In this document: positions 42,442 through 52,385 of the stretch, in pieces
Layout of the letters: the number at the start of each line of letters is the position of its first letter
Numbering within the stretch: the first letter of the stretch is position 1
Source: Vicingus sp036171675
Lineage (GTDB): Bacteria; Bacteroidota; Bacteroidia; Flavobacteriales_E; Vicingaceae
Direction of reading: 5' to 3'
Length of the DNA: 64,000 bases
Assembly (NCBI GenBank): GCA_036171675.1
Contig: JAVHRO010000080.1
Location: 1 to 64,000, forward strand
Position numbers and translations under genes: made by a program
Notes under the pieces: generated by a model
Database searches by the model: none
Told to the model about the DNA's origin: nothing
What the model saw: only the letters and a program-made list of their open reading frames with translations

Positions 42442-43638
42442 TTAATACAACAACTCGTTGGGGTAAATTCTAAGATGGGTTTTTTTTATGTTGTTGTACA
42501 ACACTTCTTTTAACTCGTCGATATTAATTTTTTTAAAAGCCGAAATATACACGGTAGGATGCGTGTTTTTACTCATCCACATTTTTTTTAAATCGTCGAG
42601 TGAATAATTTTCTTTAGTCACCGGCGATAGGTCGTCTGCATCTTTTTTGTTATAGGTAAAAGCGTCAATTTTATTAAACACCATAATTATGGGCTTATCT
42701 AAGGCCTTTAATTCGCCCAATGTTTCATTTACCACATTAATTTGGTCTTCAAAATTGGGATGAGAAATATCTACAACATGAACTAAAACATCAGCTTCTC
42801 CTACCTCGTCAAGTGTCGATTTAAACGATTCCACCAAATGATGAGGCAATTTCCTGATAAACCCAACGGTATCGGTTAACAAAAAAGGCAAATTATCTAT
42901 TACTACTTTTCGAATAGTGGTATCGAGCGTTGCAAATAATTTGTTCTCTGCAAATACGTCAGATTTGCTCAACATATTCATAATAGTAGATTTACCCACA
43001 TTGGTATATCCTACCAAAGCTACCCGAACCATTTGGGTACGTTGTTTTCGTTGTATAGATTTTTGACGGTCAATATCTTTAAGCTTTTCCTTAAGTAATG
43101 CTATTTTGGTTAAAATAATTCGTCTATCCGTTTCAATCTGTGTTTCACCAGGACCACGCAGCCCAATACCACCTTTTTGTCGTTCTAAGTGAGTCCACAT
43201 CCTCGTTAAACGAGGTAATAAATATTGGCATTGAGCTAATTCAACTTGGGTACGAGCATTTGATGTTTGTGCTCTACTAGCAAAAATATCAAGAATTAAA
43301 CTACTCCTATCCAACACTTTAATGTCTAAAACGCGTTCAATATTTCTAGCTTGCGAAGGCGATAATTCATCATCAAAAATAATAACATGAACCTCGTTTT
43401 CTTGGGTATAAGTTAAAATCTCATCCAGCTTTCCCTTGCCTACAAAGGTTTTTGGATCGGGGTATTCTAATTTTTGAGTAAATCGTTTAACTTCTATTGC
43501 GCCAGCTGTTTCAGCCAAAAAAGCCAATTCATCCAGATATTCTTTTAATTGAATAGCATCTTGATTTTTAGTAACAACACCTACTAAAACAGCTCTTTCC
43601 TGAATGGCCTCGTTAGTTATATGAAGTTTGTCTTTCAT
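42442..43638 (-). CDS. hflX: Ribosome-associated GTPase HflX
   Basis: 398 residues. The N-terminal HflX domain (ERAVLVGVVTKNQ, LDELAFLAETAGA, YVGKGK-like FVGKGKLDEI, FDDELSPSQARN) is followed by GPGETQIETDRR and a GTPase domain: G1 GYTNVGKSTIMN, G3 DTVGFIRKLPHHLVESF, G4 NKIDAF, G5 SAFK. It splits stalled ribosomes under stress. Complete. Confidence 0.94.
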   Translation of the reverse strand: MKDKLHITNEAIQERAVLVGVVTKNQDAIQLKEYLDELAFLAETAGAIEVKRFTQKLEYPDPKTFVGKGKLDEILTYTQENEVHVIIFDDELSPSQARNIERVLDIKVLDRSSLILDIFASRAQTSNARTQVELAQCQYLLPRLTRMWTHLERQKGGIGLRGPGETQIETDRRIILTKIALLKEKLKDIDRQKSIQRKQRTQMVRVALVGYTNVGKSTIMNMLSKSDVFAENKLFATLDTTIRKVVIDNLPFLLTDTVGFIRKLPHHLVESFKSTLDEVGEADVLVHVVDISHPNFEDQINVVNETLGELKALDKPIIMVFNKIDAFTYNKKDADDLSPVTKENYSLDDLKKMWMSKNTHPTVYISAFKKINIDELKEVLYNNIKKTHLRIYPNELLY

Positions 43639-43690
43639 GGTTTATTGACTAATACATTAATTGTTTGGCACGAAATACACCAATTATAAT

Positions 43691-44131
43691 TTAATACATT
43701 CCTGCGCCCAAGATGGTTGGTTTTATTAAGCCTGCCCACAAAATTAACACAAATGCTATGGTATAGAATATAGCACTTTTCTTAAATTTTATTTCGCTCG
43801 TTTCAGCTTTTTTAGATAAAACTCTGCCTAGCGTAATCAGCACAATAGCAATCAACATAGTAAAACCATGTTCAACTACCCAAAATCGAAGGGTGGCGTC
43901 TTTCATAGCCACTGCCATTCCAACAATTTTAGGGCTAACAAAATAAATAATTACACCAAAAACAAATTGCAAATGAGTTACACTTAATAATATTAAAGCG
44001 ATTAAGTTATCATTTTTAGAATATTCCTTTTTTCCAAACCAACCACTAAAAGATTTTATTATAGCAATTACAAGAAAAATGACAACCAACCATCTAAATC
44101 CAGCATGAAGATGTAAAAACGCATTATACAT
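43691..44131 (-). CDS. Conserved four-helix membrane protein
   Basis: 146 residues, four spans (WLVVIFLVIAIIKSFSGWF; LIALILLSVTHLQFVFGVIIYF; VVEHGFTMLIAIVLITLGRV; AIFYTIAFVLILWAGLI). Conserved His residues (LHLHAGFRW, SVTHLQFV, VVEHGFTM) sit near membrane edges, as in small cytochrome-b-like proteins, but no heme motif is certain. Seen widely in Bacteroidota; role unknown. Confidence 0.65.
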   Translation of the reverse strand: MYNAFLHLHAGFRWLVVIFLVIAIIKSFSGWFGKKEYSKNDNLIALILLSVTHLQFVFGVIIYFVSPKIVGMAVAMKDATLRFWVVEHGFTMLIAIVLITLGRVLSKKAETSEIKFKKSAIFYTIAFVLILWAGLIKPTILGAGMY

Positions 44132-44245
44132 AGTTAAATATTTTTAGTTCGACCACAAAATTAATTAAAAACAAGTGGATAATGGATAGTCTAAAAATAA
44201 TTAGCTAAAACATTAAAATACCAACTTTGTATAAACTTAAAACGG

Positions 44246-44253
44246 TATTTTTG
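44246..44253 (+). promoter_or_regulatory. Promoter -7 element for the amidohydrolase operon
   Basis: TATTTTTG fits TAnnTTTG; TTTG at 44226-44229 is a -33 candidate with a short 16-nt spacer. The ATG is at 44276. Confidence 0.4.
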
Positions 44254-44275
44254 AATCAACGTTAATTCCAACCCA

Positions 44276-47200
44276 ATGATTAAATTTTTATTGACCATTT
44301 TTTTGTTACTAAAATTCGTCTGCTTAAATGCGCAAGAAACCTTTATAACTAACGGAACTCACAACAAAATCCAAAATTACTACGCTTTTAAAAATGCAAC
44401 CATTTTTGTTGATTATCAAACCAAAATTGAAAACGGTGTTTTAATTATTAAAGAAGGAAAAGTTGTTGAAGTCGGGACTACAAATGCGGTAAAAATTCCT
44501 GCGAATGCGGTTGTTTACGATTTAAAAGGCAAATTTATTTACCCTTCGTTAATAGATATTTATACAGATTATGGTATGCCAAAAGTTGAAAAAGAAGGTA
44601 GAGAACGTTTTAATCAACAATTTGAAACCAATAAAAAGGGGGCATACAATTGGAATCAAGCTGTACACCCTGAAGTTGAATCAGGACAATTGTTTGCTGT
44701 TGACGATAAAAAAGCGGAAGAATTAAGGAAATTAGGTTTTGGAACTGTTTTGACGCATCAGCAAGACGGAATTGTTAGAGGTACTTCAGCATTGGTAACG
44801 CTTGCTAATGACCAAGCCAATCAAATAATGATTAACGATAAAGTGGCTTCACATTTATCGTTTAACAAAGGCTCTTCTACACAAGATTATCCGGGATCGT
44901 TAATGGGTTCTATTGCCTTAATTCGACAAACGTATTACGATGTAGATTGGTATTTTAATAACAAAAATTTACCAGAATACAACATTTCATTAGCAAAAAT
45001 GATGGAAAATTGGGCATTACCTTCCATTTTTGAGGTGCAAGATAAACTAGATATTTTACGTGCCGACAAAATTGGTGATGAGTTTGAAGTACAATACATT
45101 TTTAAAGGTGTTGGTGATGAATATGAAAGAATTAACGAAATTAAAGCAACTGGCGGAAAATTAATTATTCCAGTAAATTTCCCCGAAGCTTATGATGTTG
45201 CCGACCCTTATGTTGCTATGTTGATTCCGTTTAGTGATTTAAAAAGATGGGAAATGGCCCCTTACAACTTAGGAATTATTGCTAAAAATCAAGTAGATTT
45301 TGCCATAACAACGAGTGGTTTAAAGGACCAAAAAGTGTTTTTCGAAAACCTTAGAAAAGCCATAAAAAATGGACTAACCGAACAAGATGCCCTTAAAGCA
45401 TTAACGTATTCGCCTGCCCAATTTGTAAAGGCTTACGATAAAGTGGGTAGTTTGGAAAAAGACAAGTTGGCGAATTTTATCATTACTTCAAGTAACTTAT
45501 TCGACGAAAAAAATATCATACACGAAAACTGGATCAAAGGAACAAAATATCTTATCAACGATTACAATGTTCTTGATATTCGTGGAACTTACAATTTGAA
45601 AATTGCCGAAAAAGTATATGCTCTAAAAGTAAAAGGCGAACTAGAAAGTCTTATTGGAGAAATTCAACTCAGTAATAAAAATGGTAGTGGAAAATTTGAT
45701 ACCACCAACATTGCTGTTGATATTAAACTGCAAACCAATAACATTTCGTTAAACTTTAATCCAAACGACGAATTTTCTAAAAACATGATTCGGTTAAGCG
45801 GTTATGTAAATTACAACACCGTAATTTGGGAGGGAAATGGACAATTTGCCAATGGTGAATGGCTGAAATGGTCGGCTATAAAAGGAGAAAACGTAAAAGA
45901 AATTAAAAACAAAACGGATACAACGAAAATTGATTCGTTAATAATCCCAAAAATGTATTACCCCAACATGAGTTTTGGTTTTGACTCTATTCCAAAAGCA
46001 ACAACCATTTTAATCAAAAACACCACTGTTTGGACTAACGAAACAGAAGGAATTTTAAAAAATACCGATGTATTGTTGAAAGATGGAAAAATAGTTCAAA
46101 TAGGTAAAGATTTGGTTGCAGATAGTGCTTTGGAGGTGGATGGAACAAACAAACACTTAACAGCAGGAATTATTGACGAACACTCACACATTGCCATAAG
46201 CAGAGGCGTTAACGAATGTACACAGGCTGTTACTGCCGAAGTAAGCATTGCTGATGTGGTAGATTGCGACGATATTAACATTTACCGACAATTAGCTGGT
46301 GGTGTGGTGGCTTCTCAATTGCTACATGGCTCATGTAACCCTATTGGCGGACAATCGGCATTAATAAAACTAAAATGGGGAAGTAGCCCTGAGGAGATGA
46401 AAATTAAGGAAACCGACGGTTTTATCAAATTTGCGTTGGGCGAAAATGTAAAACAATCGAACTGGGGTCCATTTAACCGTTCACGTTTTCCTCAAACCCG
46501 AATGGGTGTGGAGCAAGTTTATTACGATGCATTTATTCGTGCAAAAGAATACCAAAATGCTTGGAATGCCTTTGCAACACTTTCCCCTAAAATGAAAGAA
46601 ACAAGTTACGCTCCACGTATCGATTTAGAAATGGAAACCCTAAACGAAATCTTAAACAAAGAACGTTTCATTTCTTGTCATTCCTATGTTCAATCGGAAA
46701 TTAATATGCTCATGCACGTTGCCGATTCGATGGGTTTTAGCGTAAATACATTTACCCATATTTTAGAAGGATATAAAATTGCCGACAAAATGAAAGCACA
46801 TGCTGCCGGGGGAGCAACTTTCTCCGATTGGTGGGCATACAAATTTGAAGTAAACGATGCCATTCCATACAATGCTGCTATCATGAATAAACAAGGAATT
46901 GTTACCGCTATCAATTCTGATGATGCAGAAATGGGGCGTCGGTTAAATCAGGAGGCAGCTAAATCGGTTAAATATGGCGGAATGAGTGAAGAAGATGCTT
47001 TAAAAATGGTAACCTTAAATCCTGCAAAATTATTGCATTTAGATAATCAAATAGGAAGTATTAAAGTGGGTAAGAGTGCCGATGTGGTATTATGGACAGC
47101 AAATCCTCTATCTATTTATGCAACCGTTGATAAAACCATTATAGAAGGTGTGGTTTATTTTGATAGAGTAACCGATGAATTGTTGCAAAAGAAATTTGCA

Positions 47201-47320
47201 GCCGAAAAAACTACCTTAATTGAAAAAATGCTTGAGGTGAAAAAAAATGGAGGGAAAACCCAAAAACCTCAGGCAAAACCTAAACATAATTATCATTGCG
47301 ATACGGTTGGCGAACTATAA
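44276..47320 (+). CDS. Tandem amidohydrolase protein, exported
   Basis: 1014 residues with a signal peptide (MIKFLLTIFLLLKFVCLNAQ). Two amidohydrolase units follow: about 29-440 and about 590-1000, each opening with a composite beta-sandwich (IFVDYQTKIENGVLIIKEG; NTTVWTNETEGILKNTDVLL). The C-terminal unit keeps the metal site: IIDEHSHIA (HxH), ISCHSYVQSE, THILEGYK and INSDDAEMGRR. In the N-terminal unit the HxH position reads IDIYTDYG, so it is metal-less and probably structural. Likely periplasmic hydrolase of unknown amide or cyclic substrate. A paralogous gene follows 61 nt later. Confidence 0.85.
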   Translation: MIKFLLTIFLLLKFVCLNAQETFITNGTHNKIQNYYAFKNATIFVDYQTKIENGVLIIKEGKVVEVGTTNAVKIPANAVVYDLKGKFIYPSLIDIYTDYGMPKVEKEGRERFNQQFETNKKGAYNWNQAVHPEVESGQLFAVDDKKAEELRKLGFGTVLTHQQDGIVRGTSALVTLANDQANQIMINDKVASHLSFNKGSSTQDYPGSLMGSIALIRQTYYDVDWYFNNKNLPEYNISLAKMMENWALPSIFEVQDKLDILRADKIGDEFEVQYIFKGVGDEYERINEIKATGGKLIIPVNFPEAYDVADPYVAMLIPFSDLKRWEMAPYNLGIIAKNQVDFAITTSGLKDQKVFFENLRKAIKNGLTEQDALKALTYSPAQFVKAYDKVGSLEKDKLANFIITSSNLFDEKNIIHENWIKGTKYLINDYNVLDIRGTYNLKIAEKVYALKVKGELESLIGEIQLSNKNGSGKFDTTNIAVDIKLQTNNISLNFNPNDEFSKNMIRLSGYVNYNTVIWEGNGQFANGEWLKWSAIKGENVKEIKNKTDTTKIDSLIIPKMYYPNMSFGFDSIPKATTILIKNTTVWTNETEGILKNTDVLLKDGKIVQIGKDLVADSALEVDGTNKHLTAGIIDEHSHIAISRGVNECTQAVTAEVSIADVVDCDDINIYRQLAGGVVASQLLHGSCNPIGGQSALIKLKWGSSPEEMKIKETDGFIKFALGENVKQSNWGPFNRSRFPQTRMGVEQVYYDAFIRAKEYQNAWNAFATLSPKMKETSYAPRIDLEMETLNEILNKERFISCHSYVQSEINMLMHVADSMGFSVNTFTHILEGYKIADKMKAHAAGGATFSDWWAYKFEVNDAIPYNAAIMNKQGIVTAINSDDAEMGRRLNQEAAKSVKYGGMSEEDALKMVTLNPAKLLHLDNQIGSIKVGKSADVVLWTANPLSIYATVDKTIIEGVVYFDRVTDELLQKKFAAEKTTLIEKMLEVKKNGGKTQKPQAKPKHNYHCDTVGEL

Positions 47321-47381
47321 TTAGACAATTAAATGATTTGAAAATGTGATAATTAATATACTCGCATCAAACATAAAAATT

Positions 47382-48680
47382 ATGAAAACAACATCTATTT
47401 TACTAGCAATAACTTTCTTCTTTCTTTTTTCAACTTTCTACTGTGTAGCACAAGTTGAAACTCCTGCACCAACACAAACCAAATCCATTTTATTAATGAA
47501 TGGTGTTGCTCATTTAGGCAACGGAAATGTCATTGAAAATTCAGTTATTGCTTTTAAACACGGAAAACTGACTATGGTTGCCGATGCTCGTGTGGTAAAA
47601 ATTAATCCAAAAGAATTTGACACTATAATTAATATACAGGGCAAACATGTTTATCCTGGATTTATTGCTCCAAACTCTACTTTGGGTTTGGTAGAAATTG
47701 ATGCCGTTAGAGCAAGTGATGACCAATATGAAACAGGAAATTTTACTCCTCATGTTCGCTCGTTAATTGCCTATAATGCCGAATCGAAAATTACCACTAC
47801 GGTTAGAAGTAATGGGGTGTTGATGGCACAAATAACGCCAAGAGGAAACGTGGTTTCAGGTACTTCCTCAATTGTTCAGTTGGATGCATGGAACTGGGAA
47901 GATGCTACATACAAAAAAGACGACGGAATTCATGTAAACTGGCATCGAATGTATAATCCTTGGACTGGAAAACCCAACGAAAAATACACCGAAAATGTAA
48001 ATGAGTTAAAAACCTTTTTTGCCGATGCTTTGGCTTACTCAAAGGTAGCAAGTTATCCCGAAAAAAACCTGCGTTTCGAATCCATGAGGGGTTTGTTTAA
48101 TGGTTCTCAAACCTTGTATATCCATACCAATTATGTAAAAGAAATTACCGATGCCGTTTATTTTGCAAAGGCTTACGATATTAAAAAAGTAGTTCTTGTT
48201 GGTGGTTATGATGCTTGGATGGTGGCTGATATGCTAAAAGATAATAATGTTTCAATCATGTTAAAAAGAGTTCACGATTTGCCTATAAACCAAGATGATG
48301 ATGTGTATTTACCGTACAAATTACCCAAGAAATTGTTAGCTGCTGGCGTGTTATTTTGTATAGAAAATTCGGGCGATATGGAAGCTATGAATACACGAAA
48401 TTTACCTTTTTTAGCTGGAACTACTGCTGCTTATGGTTTAACCAAAGAACAAGCCTTACAACTAATTACTTTAAATACAGCTAAAATTTTGGGCATTGAT
48501 GCAACTTGTGGTAGTCTTGAACCGGGAAAAGACGCTACCTTGTTTATCTCAACAGGTGATGCATTAGACATGGAAACCAACAATGTAGAAGAAGCATTTA
48601 TTCAAGGTAGAAAACTTGATTTAGACAATTTCCAGAAAAAATTATACAAAAAGTATAGCGAGAAGTACGAGGTAAAATAA
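47382..48680 (+). CDS. Amidohydrolase-like protein with degenerate active site, exported
   Basis: 432 residues from the ATG at 47382; an earlier in-frame start at 47346 lacks a signal peptide shape. The N-terminus MKTTSILLAITFFFLFSTFY ends with VAQ. The fold is like the N-terminal unit of the gene upstream (ILLMNGVAHLGNGNVIENSV, KHVYPGFIAPNSTLGLVEID). The metal-binding HxH is replaced by PNST, and no Asp-based second site is evident. C-terminal TLNTAKILGIDATCGSLEPG is standard. Probably a non-catalytic partner of the tandem protein. Confidence 0.78.
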   Translation: MKTTSILLAITFFFLFSTFYCVAQVETPAPTQTKSILLMNGVAHLGNGNVIENSVIAFKHGKLTMVADARVVKINPKEFDTIINIQGKHVYPGFIAPNSTLGLVEIDAVRASDDQYETGNFTPHVRSLIAYNAESKITTTVRSNGVLMAQITPRGNVVSGTSSIVQLDAWNWEDATYKKDDGIHVNWHRMYNPWTGKPNEKYTENVNELKTFFADALAYSKVASYPEKNLRFESMRGLFNGSQTLYIHTNYVKEITDAVYFAKAYDIKKVVLVGGYDAWMVADMLKDNNVSIMLKRVHDLPINQDDDVYLPYKLPKKLLAAGVLFCIENSGDMEAMNTRNLPFLAGTTAAYGLTKEQALQLITLNTAKILGIDATCGSLEPGKDATLFISTGDALDMETNNVEEAFIQGRKLDLDNFQKKLYKKYSEKYEVK

Positions 48681-49584
48681 AGGCAAAGTTAAAAAGGGTC
48701 ACTTCGTTCGTTCAAATGGAGGTTCATCATTTACTGCTTTTTCTTTCGCTATCTTCGTCCCCCGAGTACTCGGGGGAACCAGTGGTTAATTGTTAATAGA
48801 AATAGGAAAGTATTGTGATCTATCCGTCAGCTGACGGACTGCCTACGTAGGAGAGGGGTTGAGTACGTCCCTGCGAAGGCAGGGAACCAGTGGTTTTCCT
48901 TATTATATTCGAAATAATTAGGAATAGTGTTTTGGTCTAGACTCCTGCCTTCGCAGGAGAGGTGTTTCAGCCAACGTTCTGAGTACTCGGGACAATAGTT
49001 ATTTTGTTTGTGGGGACACAAACGAAAGCTAGGAAAACTGTCAATTCGTCCGTCAGCTGACGGATTACGAAGCGTATCGAGAAAGCGATAGTTTTTATCT
49101 AAAATTTCTTTTGTTTGTCATGCTGAACAATATTTTGTGTCCTAGCCTGCCCCGATTTCTCGGGGAGTATTCGGGGCTACAAAATGAAGTGAAGCATCTA
49201 TTTTAAAACATTTGTTCCTTTTCAATCAGATTATTAATATCATTTTTATTGTTATAAATAGGTATTAATTCTACTTTGTGGTCTTCACTTCGTTTGTTTT
49301 ACATAAATCATACTGATTTCTGAACAAACATCGTTCAGAATGACAAGAGGCTCATCATTTCGTGTTTATCTTTCTTTTGTCATACCTTCCTTTCTTTTGT
49401 CATGCTGAACAAAATTTATGCAAAAAACCAGTTGGGGTTTTTGTAAATAAATGAAGTGAAGCATCTAATTTTTTCCAGCACATCAAATACTGATTAACCC
49501 TATTACTATTAATTATCATCCTCAGATTTTATAACTCCATATTTATCTGTTTTAAGATTATTTATTTCAAATTTTCAGCTTGAT
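48681..49584. repeat. 900-bp spacer packed with several repeat families
   Basis: No gene. It holds CCCCGAGTACTCGGGG (48760-48775); two copies of the 16-bp palindrome TCCGTCAGCTGACGGA (48823-48838, 49049-49064); CCTGCGAAGGCAGGGAACC and its inverted form CCTGCCTTCGCAGGAG (48870-48890, 48950-48965); and TTGTCATGCTGAACA / GTTCAGAATGACAA arms (49116-49346) with a third half copy (49376-49470). Confidence 0.7.
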
Positions 49585-52134
49585 TTAATGCTCTCTACAT
49601 TTTGCACAATATAAATTTTTAATGGTCTGATTATCAAAAACTGGCAGAGAAATGTTACATCCACCAATAAACATATCACACCATTCTTCATTTGTAAGTT
49701 TATCAATACTCTCTTGAATTACAAGTTCATAATTCGAATAGATGGGGTCATATGACTTCAAAAAGTAGTAACATTTTACATAAAGTTGATAATGTTGGGG
49801 TTCGTAATTCGGTTCATTTATTAATTCCTCTAATATAGGCATCGCCCAATGTAATTCTCCCATAAAAATAAAATATTGAGCAATTTGAAATTTAAAATCA
49901 TTGCTATATTTTTCCAAATCTTTTGTATAATATTCATGTAAATATGGTTTTGCTTTTTTAACCATTGAATATTTACCGTTTGATTCAAGATAATATTCGT
50001 TAACATAATTGTGTTGAAGTCTACAATTAAGGGCTTCAATTGTATCAATACCAAAATTTGCTTTCGTTAAATAACTAATTAAATATTTTAATCTTTTCTC
50101 CTCTTCTTTATACCCAATATTTTCATTAACATTAAAAGAAGTGAAGTAAAAATGTGTTTTTAATTCCTGTGAGTCAAACGATTTTATTTCTATTAACGAT
50201 TTTAATTCATTTAAAAGAACAGCATTTGACATCTTATTAGGTGAATATTGATAATCAAATAACAATCTGTCATATTTCAAATCAGGTTGATTAACATAAG
50301 GCAAGGAAAGTTGGTCGTACGAAAGTTCACCATCTATAACTTTATTAAAAAGAAAATTCTGAATATCTATTAGTCGTTTTATACTACTTGACTGTAACTT
50401 TTCGTTTTCTTTAACCAATATTGAATTAAATTCCTCTATGGCATTTTTAATCGTTATTTCGTTACTTATTATAGATTTCAAAAACAATTTCACATAAACA
50501 TATCTTTGGTCTTTTAAATAATTTTCTAAACGTAACACATTGTTAGAGTCGTTAATAAAACTTCTAATCTCTACAGTATCCATGTTCGATAAATAAGAAA
50601 ACTCCGTATTCTTTATTTGATTAAAAAACAGGTCCCAATTCTCCGTTGTTGTTAATTTAAAATCTATTGATTCTACTTGATTAACTTTAAAACAATCGAG
50701 TATGACATCAGCTCTTTTTCTAAACAAATGTTCATTAATTTCTTTTGTGCCTTCAACACTTGCATAAGATTCTAATGTTGCCTTTTGAACTATGGTTCCA
50801 CTGTTTTTTAATTCCTCAATTTTTTTATTCACGATGTTATGATCAAATTCTGTTTTATTTTGTTCAAATACTACTTTAAACCTTATAGAATTATTGAGTT
50901 TATTTGGCAAATAATTGAAATTAGGAAATTCTTTTTTTATTGGTAATTCTGGAATTTCATTGGTTAGTTTTTCACCACAGATAGATATTCCTTCTATTAT
51001 TTTACAAATTCTATTATGAGAATAAATTAAAATGTTTAAATTAAATCTCTCTCCTTTAGCAGATAAAGGAAACTGTCCTATATTAATTGTTAAAAATTCA
51101 TCTTTATCTAAATGAATTTTTTTAGCTTTTAATTCTTCTTCTTTTTGTTTAATAGCATCTAGAATAGATTTTTTAAACATTGGAGGAGTAATGTACCCAT
51201 CAAATTCACAGCGTCCATTTCGTCTGGTAGGTACTATGTAATTATCACTTAAGTTGCAGGAGTAATTGTATTTAAACAATACTGTTTCCATTGATAAACC
51301 ATCTTTTTTATGTTTAAAATATGATTTTATACTATTTAAATCCCTCATTCTAATTCCAAAATAAAGAGAATCATTATAATAACCGGTAGCAATAGTATTA
51401 ATGTTAAATACAGAGGTTCGAGTGTCTGAACAAAATTTATTTTTTTTATTTTCTTTTATACCATAAGCGTGCTTTTTATGTATATTACCTATGATGGGTT
51501 CAAAATTTTTAAGTAATTCTTCGGGGATTTCTTCAGCAAATGGAAAAAGAGGTTCATTTTTTTTGTATAAATACAAATTATTTACCGTAGCAAATTTTTG
51601 GACACATCTTAATTCATTTAAATTTTCATTATATATTATGGATACACCTGTAATATCATAATCACTGGTAATAATATTGGCATAATGACCGGGAGAATTT
51701 ACCCAAAGTAACCTCATTGCTTTTGCTGCTTCTAAATAGGTATCTGTTCTAATTGCCTCTCCTTTTATTTGAAAGCTTGAATGAAGTGATATTTGAACTA
51801 GATTCTCTCCAACTCCATAATTCTTGGCTCCAAAAAATTCTGCTCGTAGTTGAGGAGTGTACTTGTTAGGTTTCTTATTTTCATAATGACTTAGAAGCCT
51901 ATGTTGATTTAAATAAACAGCATGATCAGCAGCTGCTATGTATAAAATAGAGTCATTTACTAATTTCGGTATTCCTAAATCAGTTCGAACATCATCAATT
52001 TGTTTTTTAACTAGGTGTTCTAAATATTTGATGTTTAAATTTTTAGTGTCGATAACATCCATTGGCGATTGACACCATCCAATTAATGGTAACATGAAGA
52101 TTAAAATAATGATATTTAATTTCGAAGGTTTCAT
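49585..52134 (-). CDS. CAP-domain protein fused to OmpA-like and TPR-like regions
   Basis: 849 residues, signal peptide MKPSKLNIIILIFMLPLIGW ending in C-Q. Residues about 30-200 are a CAP/SCP (cysteine-rich secretory/PR-1) domain: DVRTDLGIPKLVNDSILYIA, ADHAVYLNQHRLLSH, GVGENLVQ, LWVNSPGHYANIITSDYDIT. About 420-520 resembles an OmpA-like peptidoglycan-binding fold (IRFKVVFEQNKTEFDHNIVN, ATLESYASVEGTKE, LFRKRADVILDCF). The C-terminal 300 residues are helical, possibly TPR-like. Predicted periplasmic or cell-wall attached; function unknown. A second CAP gene lies upstream on the same strand. Confidence 0.72.
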   Translation of the reverse strand: MKPSKLNIIILIFMLPLIGWCQSPMDVIDTKNLNIKYLEHLVKKQIDDVRTDLGIPKLVNDSILYIAAADHAVYLNQHRLLSHYENKKPNKYTPQLRAEFFGAKNYGVGENLVQISLHSSFQIKGEAIRTDTYLEAAKAMRLLWVNSPGHYANIITSDYDITGVSIIYNENLNELRCVQKFATVNNLYLYKKNEPLFPFAEEIPEELLKNFEPIIGNIHKKHAYGIKENKKNKFCSDTRTSVFNINTIATGYYNDSLYFGIRMRDLNSIKSYFKHKKDGLSMETVLFKYNYSCNLSDNYIVPTRRNGRCEFDGYITPPMFKKSILDAIKQKEEELKAKKIHLDKDEFLTINIGQFPLSAKGERFNLNILIYSHNRICKIIEGISICGEKLTNEIPELPIKKEFPNFNYLPNKLNNSIRFKVVFEQNKTEFDHNIVNKKIEELKNSGTIVQKATLESYASVEGTKEINEHLFRKRADVILDCFKVNQVESIDFKLTTTENWDLFFNQIKNTEFSYLSNMDTVEIRSFINDSNNVLRLENYLKDQRYVYVKLFLKSIISNEITIKNAIEEFNSILVKENEKLQSSSIKRLIDIQNFLFNKVIDGELSYDQLSLPYVNQPDLKYDRLLFDYQYSPNKMSNAVLLNELKSLIEIKSFDSQELKTHFYFTSFNVNENIGYKEEEKRLKYLISYLTKANFGIDTIEALNCRLQHNYVNEYYLESNGKYSMVKKAKPYLHEYYTKDLEKYSNDFKFQIAQYFIFMGELHWAMPILEELINEPNYEPQHYQLYVKCYYFLKSYDPIYSNYELVIQESIDKLTNEEWCDMFIGGCNISLPVFDNQTIKNLYCAKCREH

Positions 52135-52149
52135 AAATTTAATTTATTT

Positions 52150-52311
52150 AACGTGAGTTCGATATAAGAAGTTCAATTGTAAGTTTTGTCATATTGAGTG
52201 AATTTTCAGAGAAAATTTGTATCGAAATAGACAAAACGATTTGTTTTAGATACTAAAATCTTGCAGATTTTCACTCAAACTGACATCGTTTTGTTATATC
52301 GAACTCACGTT
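52150..52311. mobile_element. MITE-like element with 17-18-bp terminal inverted repeats
   Basis: AACGTGAGTTCGATATAA (52150-52167) and TTATATCGAACTCACGTT (52294-52311) are exact reverse complements. The 162-bp interior has no ORF; it holds a second imperfect inverted pair (TTGAGTGAA / TTCACTCAA). Taking ACGTGAG as the end, both flanks read TTA, a possible 3-bp target duplication. No transposase is nearby. Confidence 0.5.
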
Positions 52312-52385
52312 TACTTAGTGAACAATAAATTCGAACTGACATTTGTGTTTATTTCAACCGTTTGGTGAAACTTTTAATTTTTTAC

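Noticed and set aside
48827..49021. 64-codon minus-strand ORF
   Set aside because: Made wholly of repeat sequence in the 48681-49584 spacer.
48681..49584. CRISPR array or tandem-repeat array
   Set aside because: Repeats are of several families at irregular distances with no spacer periodicity and no cas genes.
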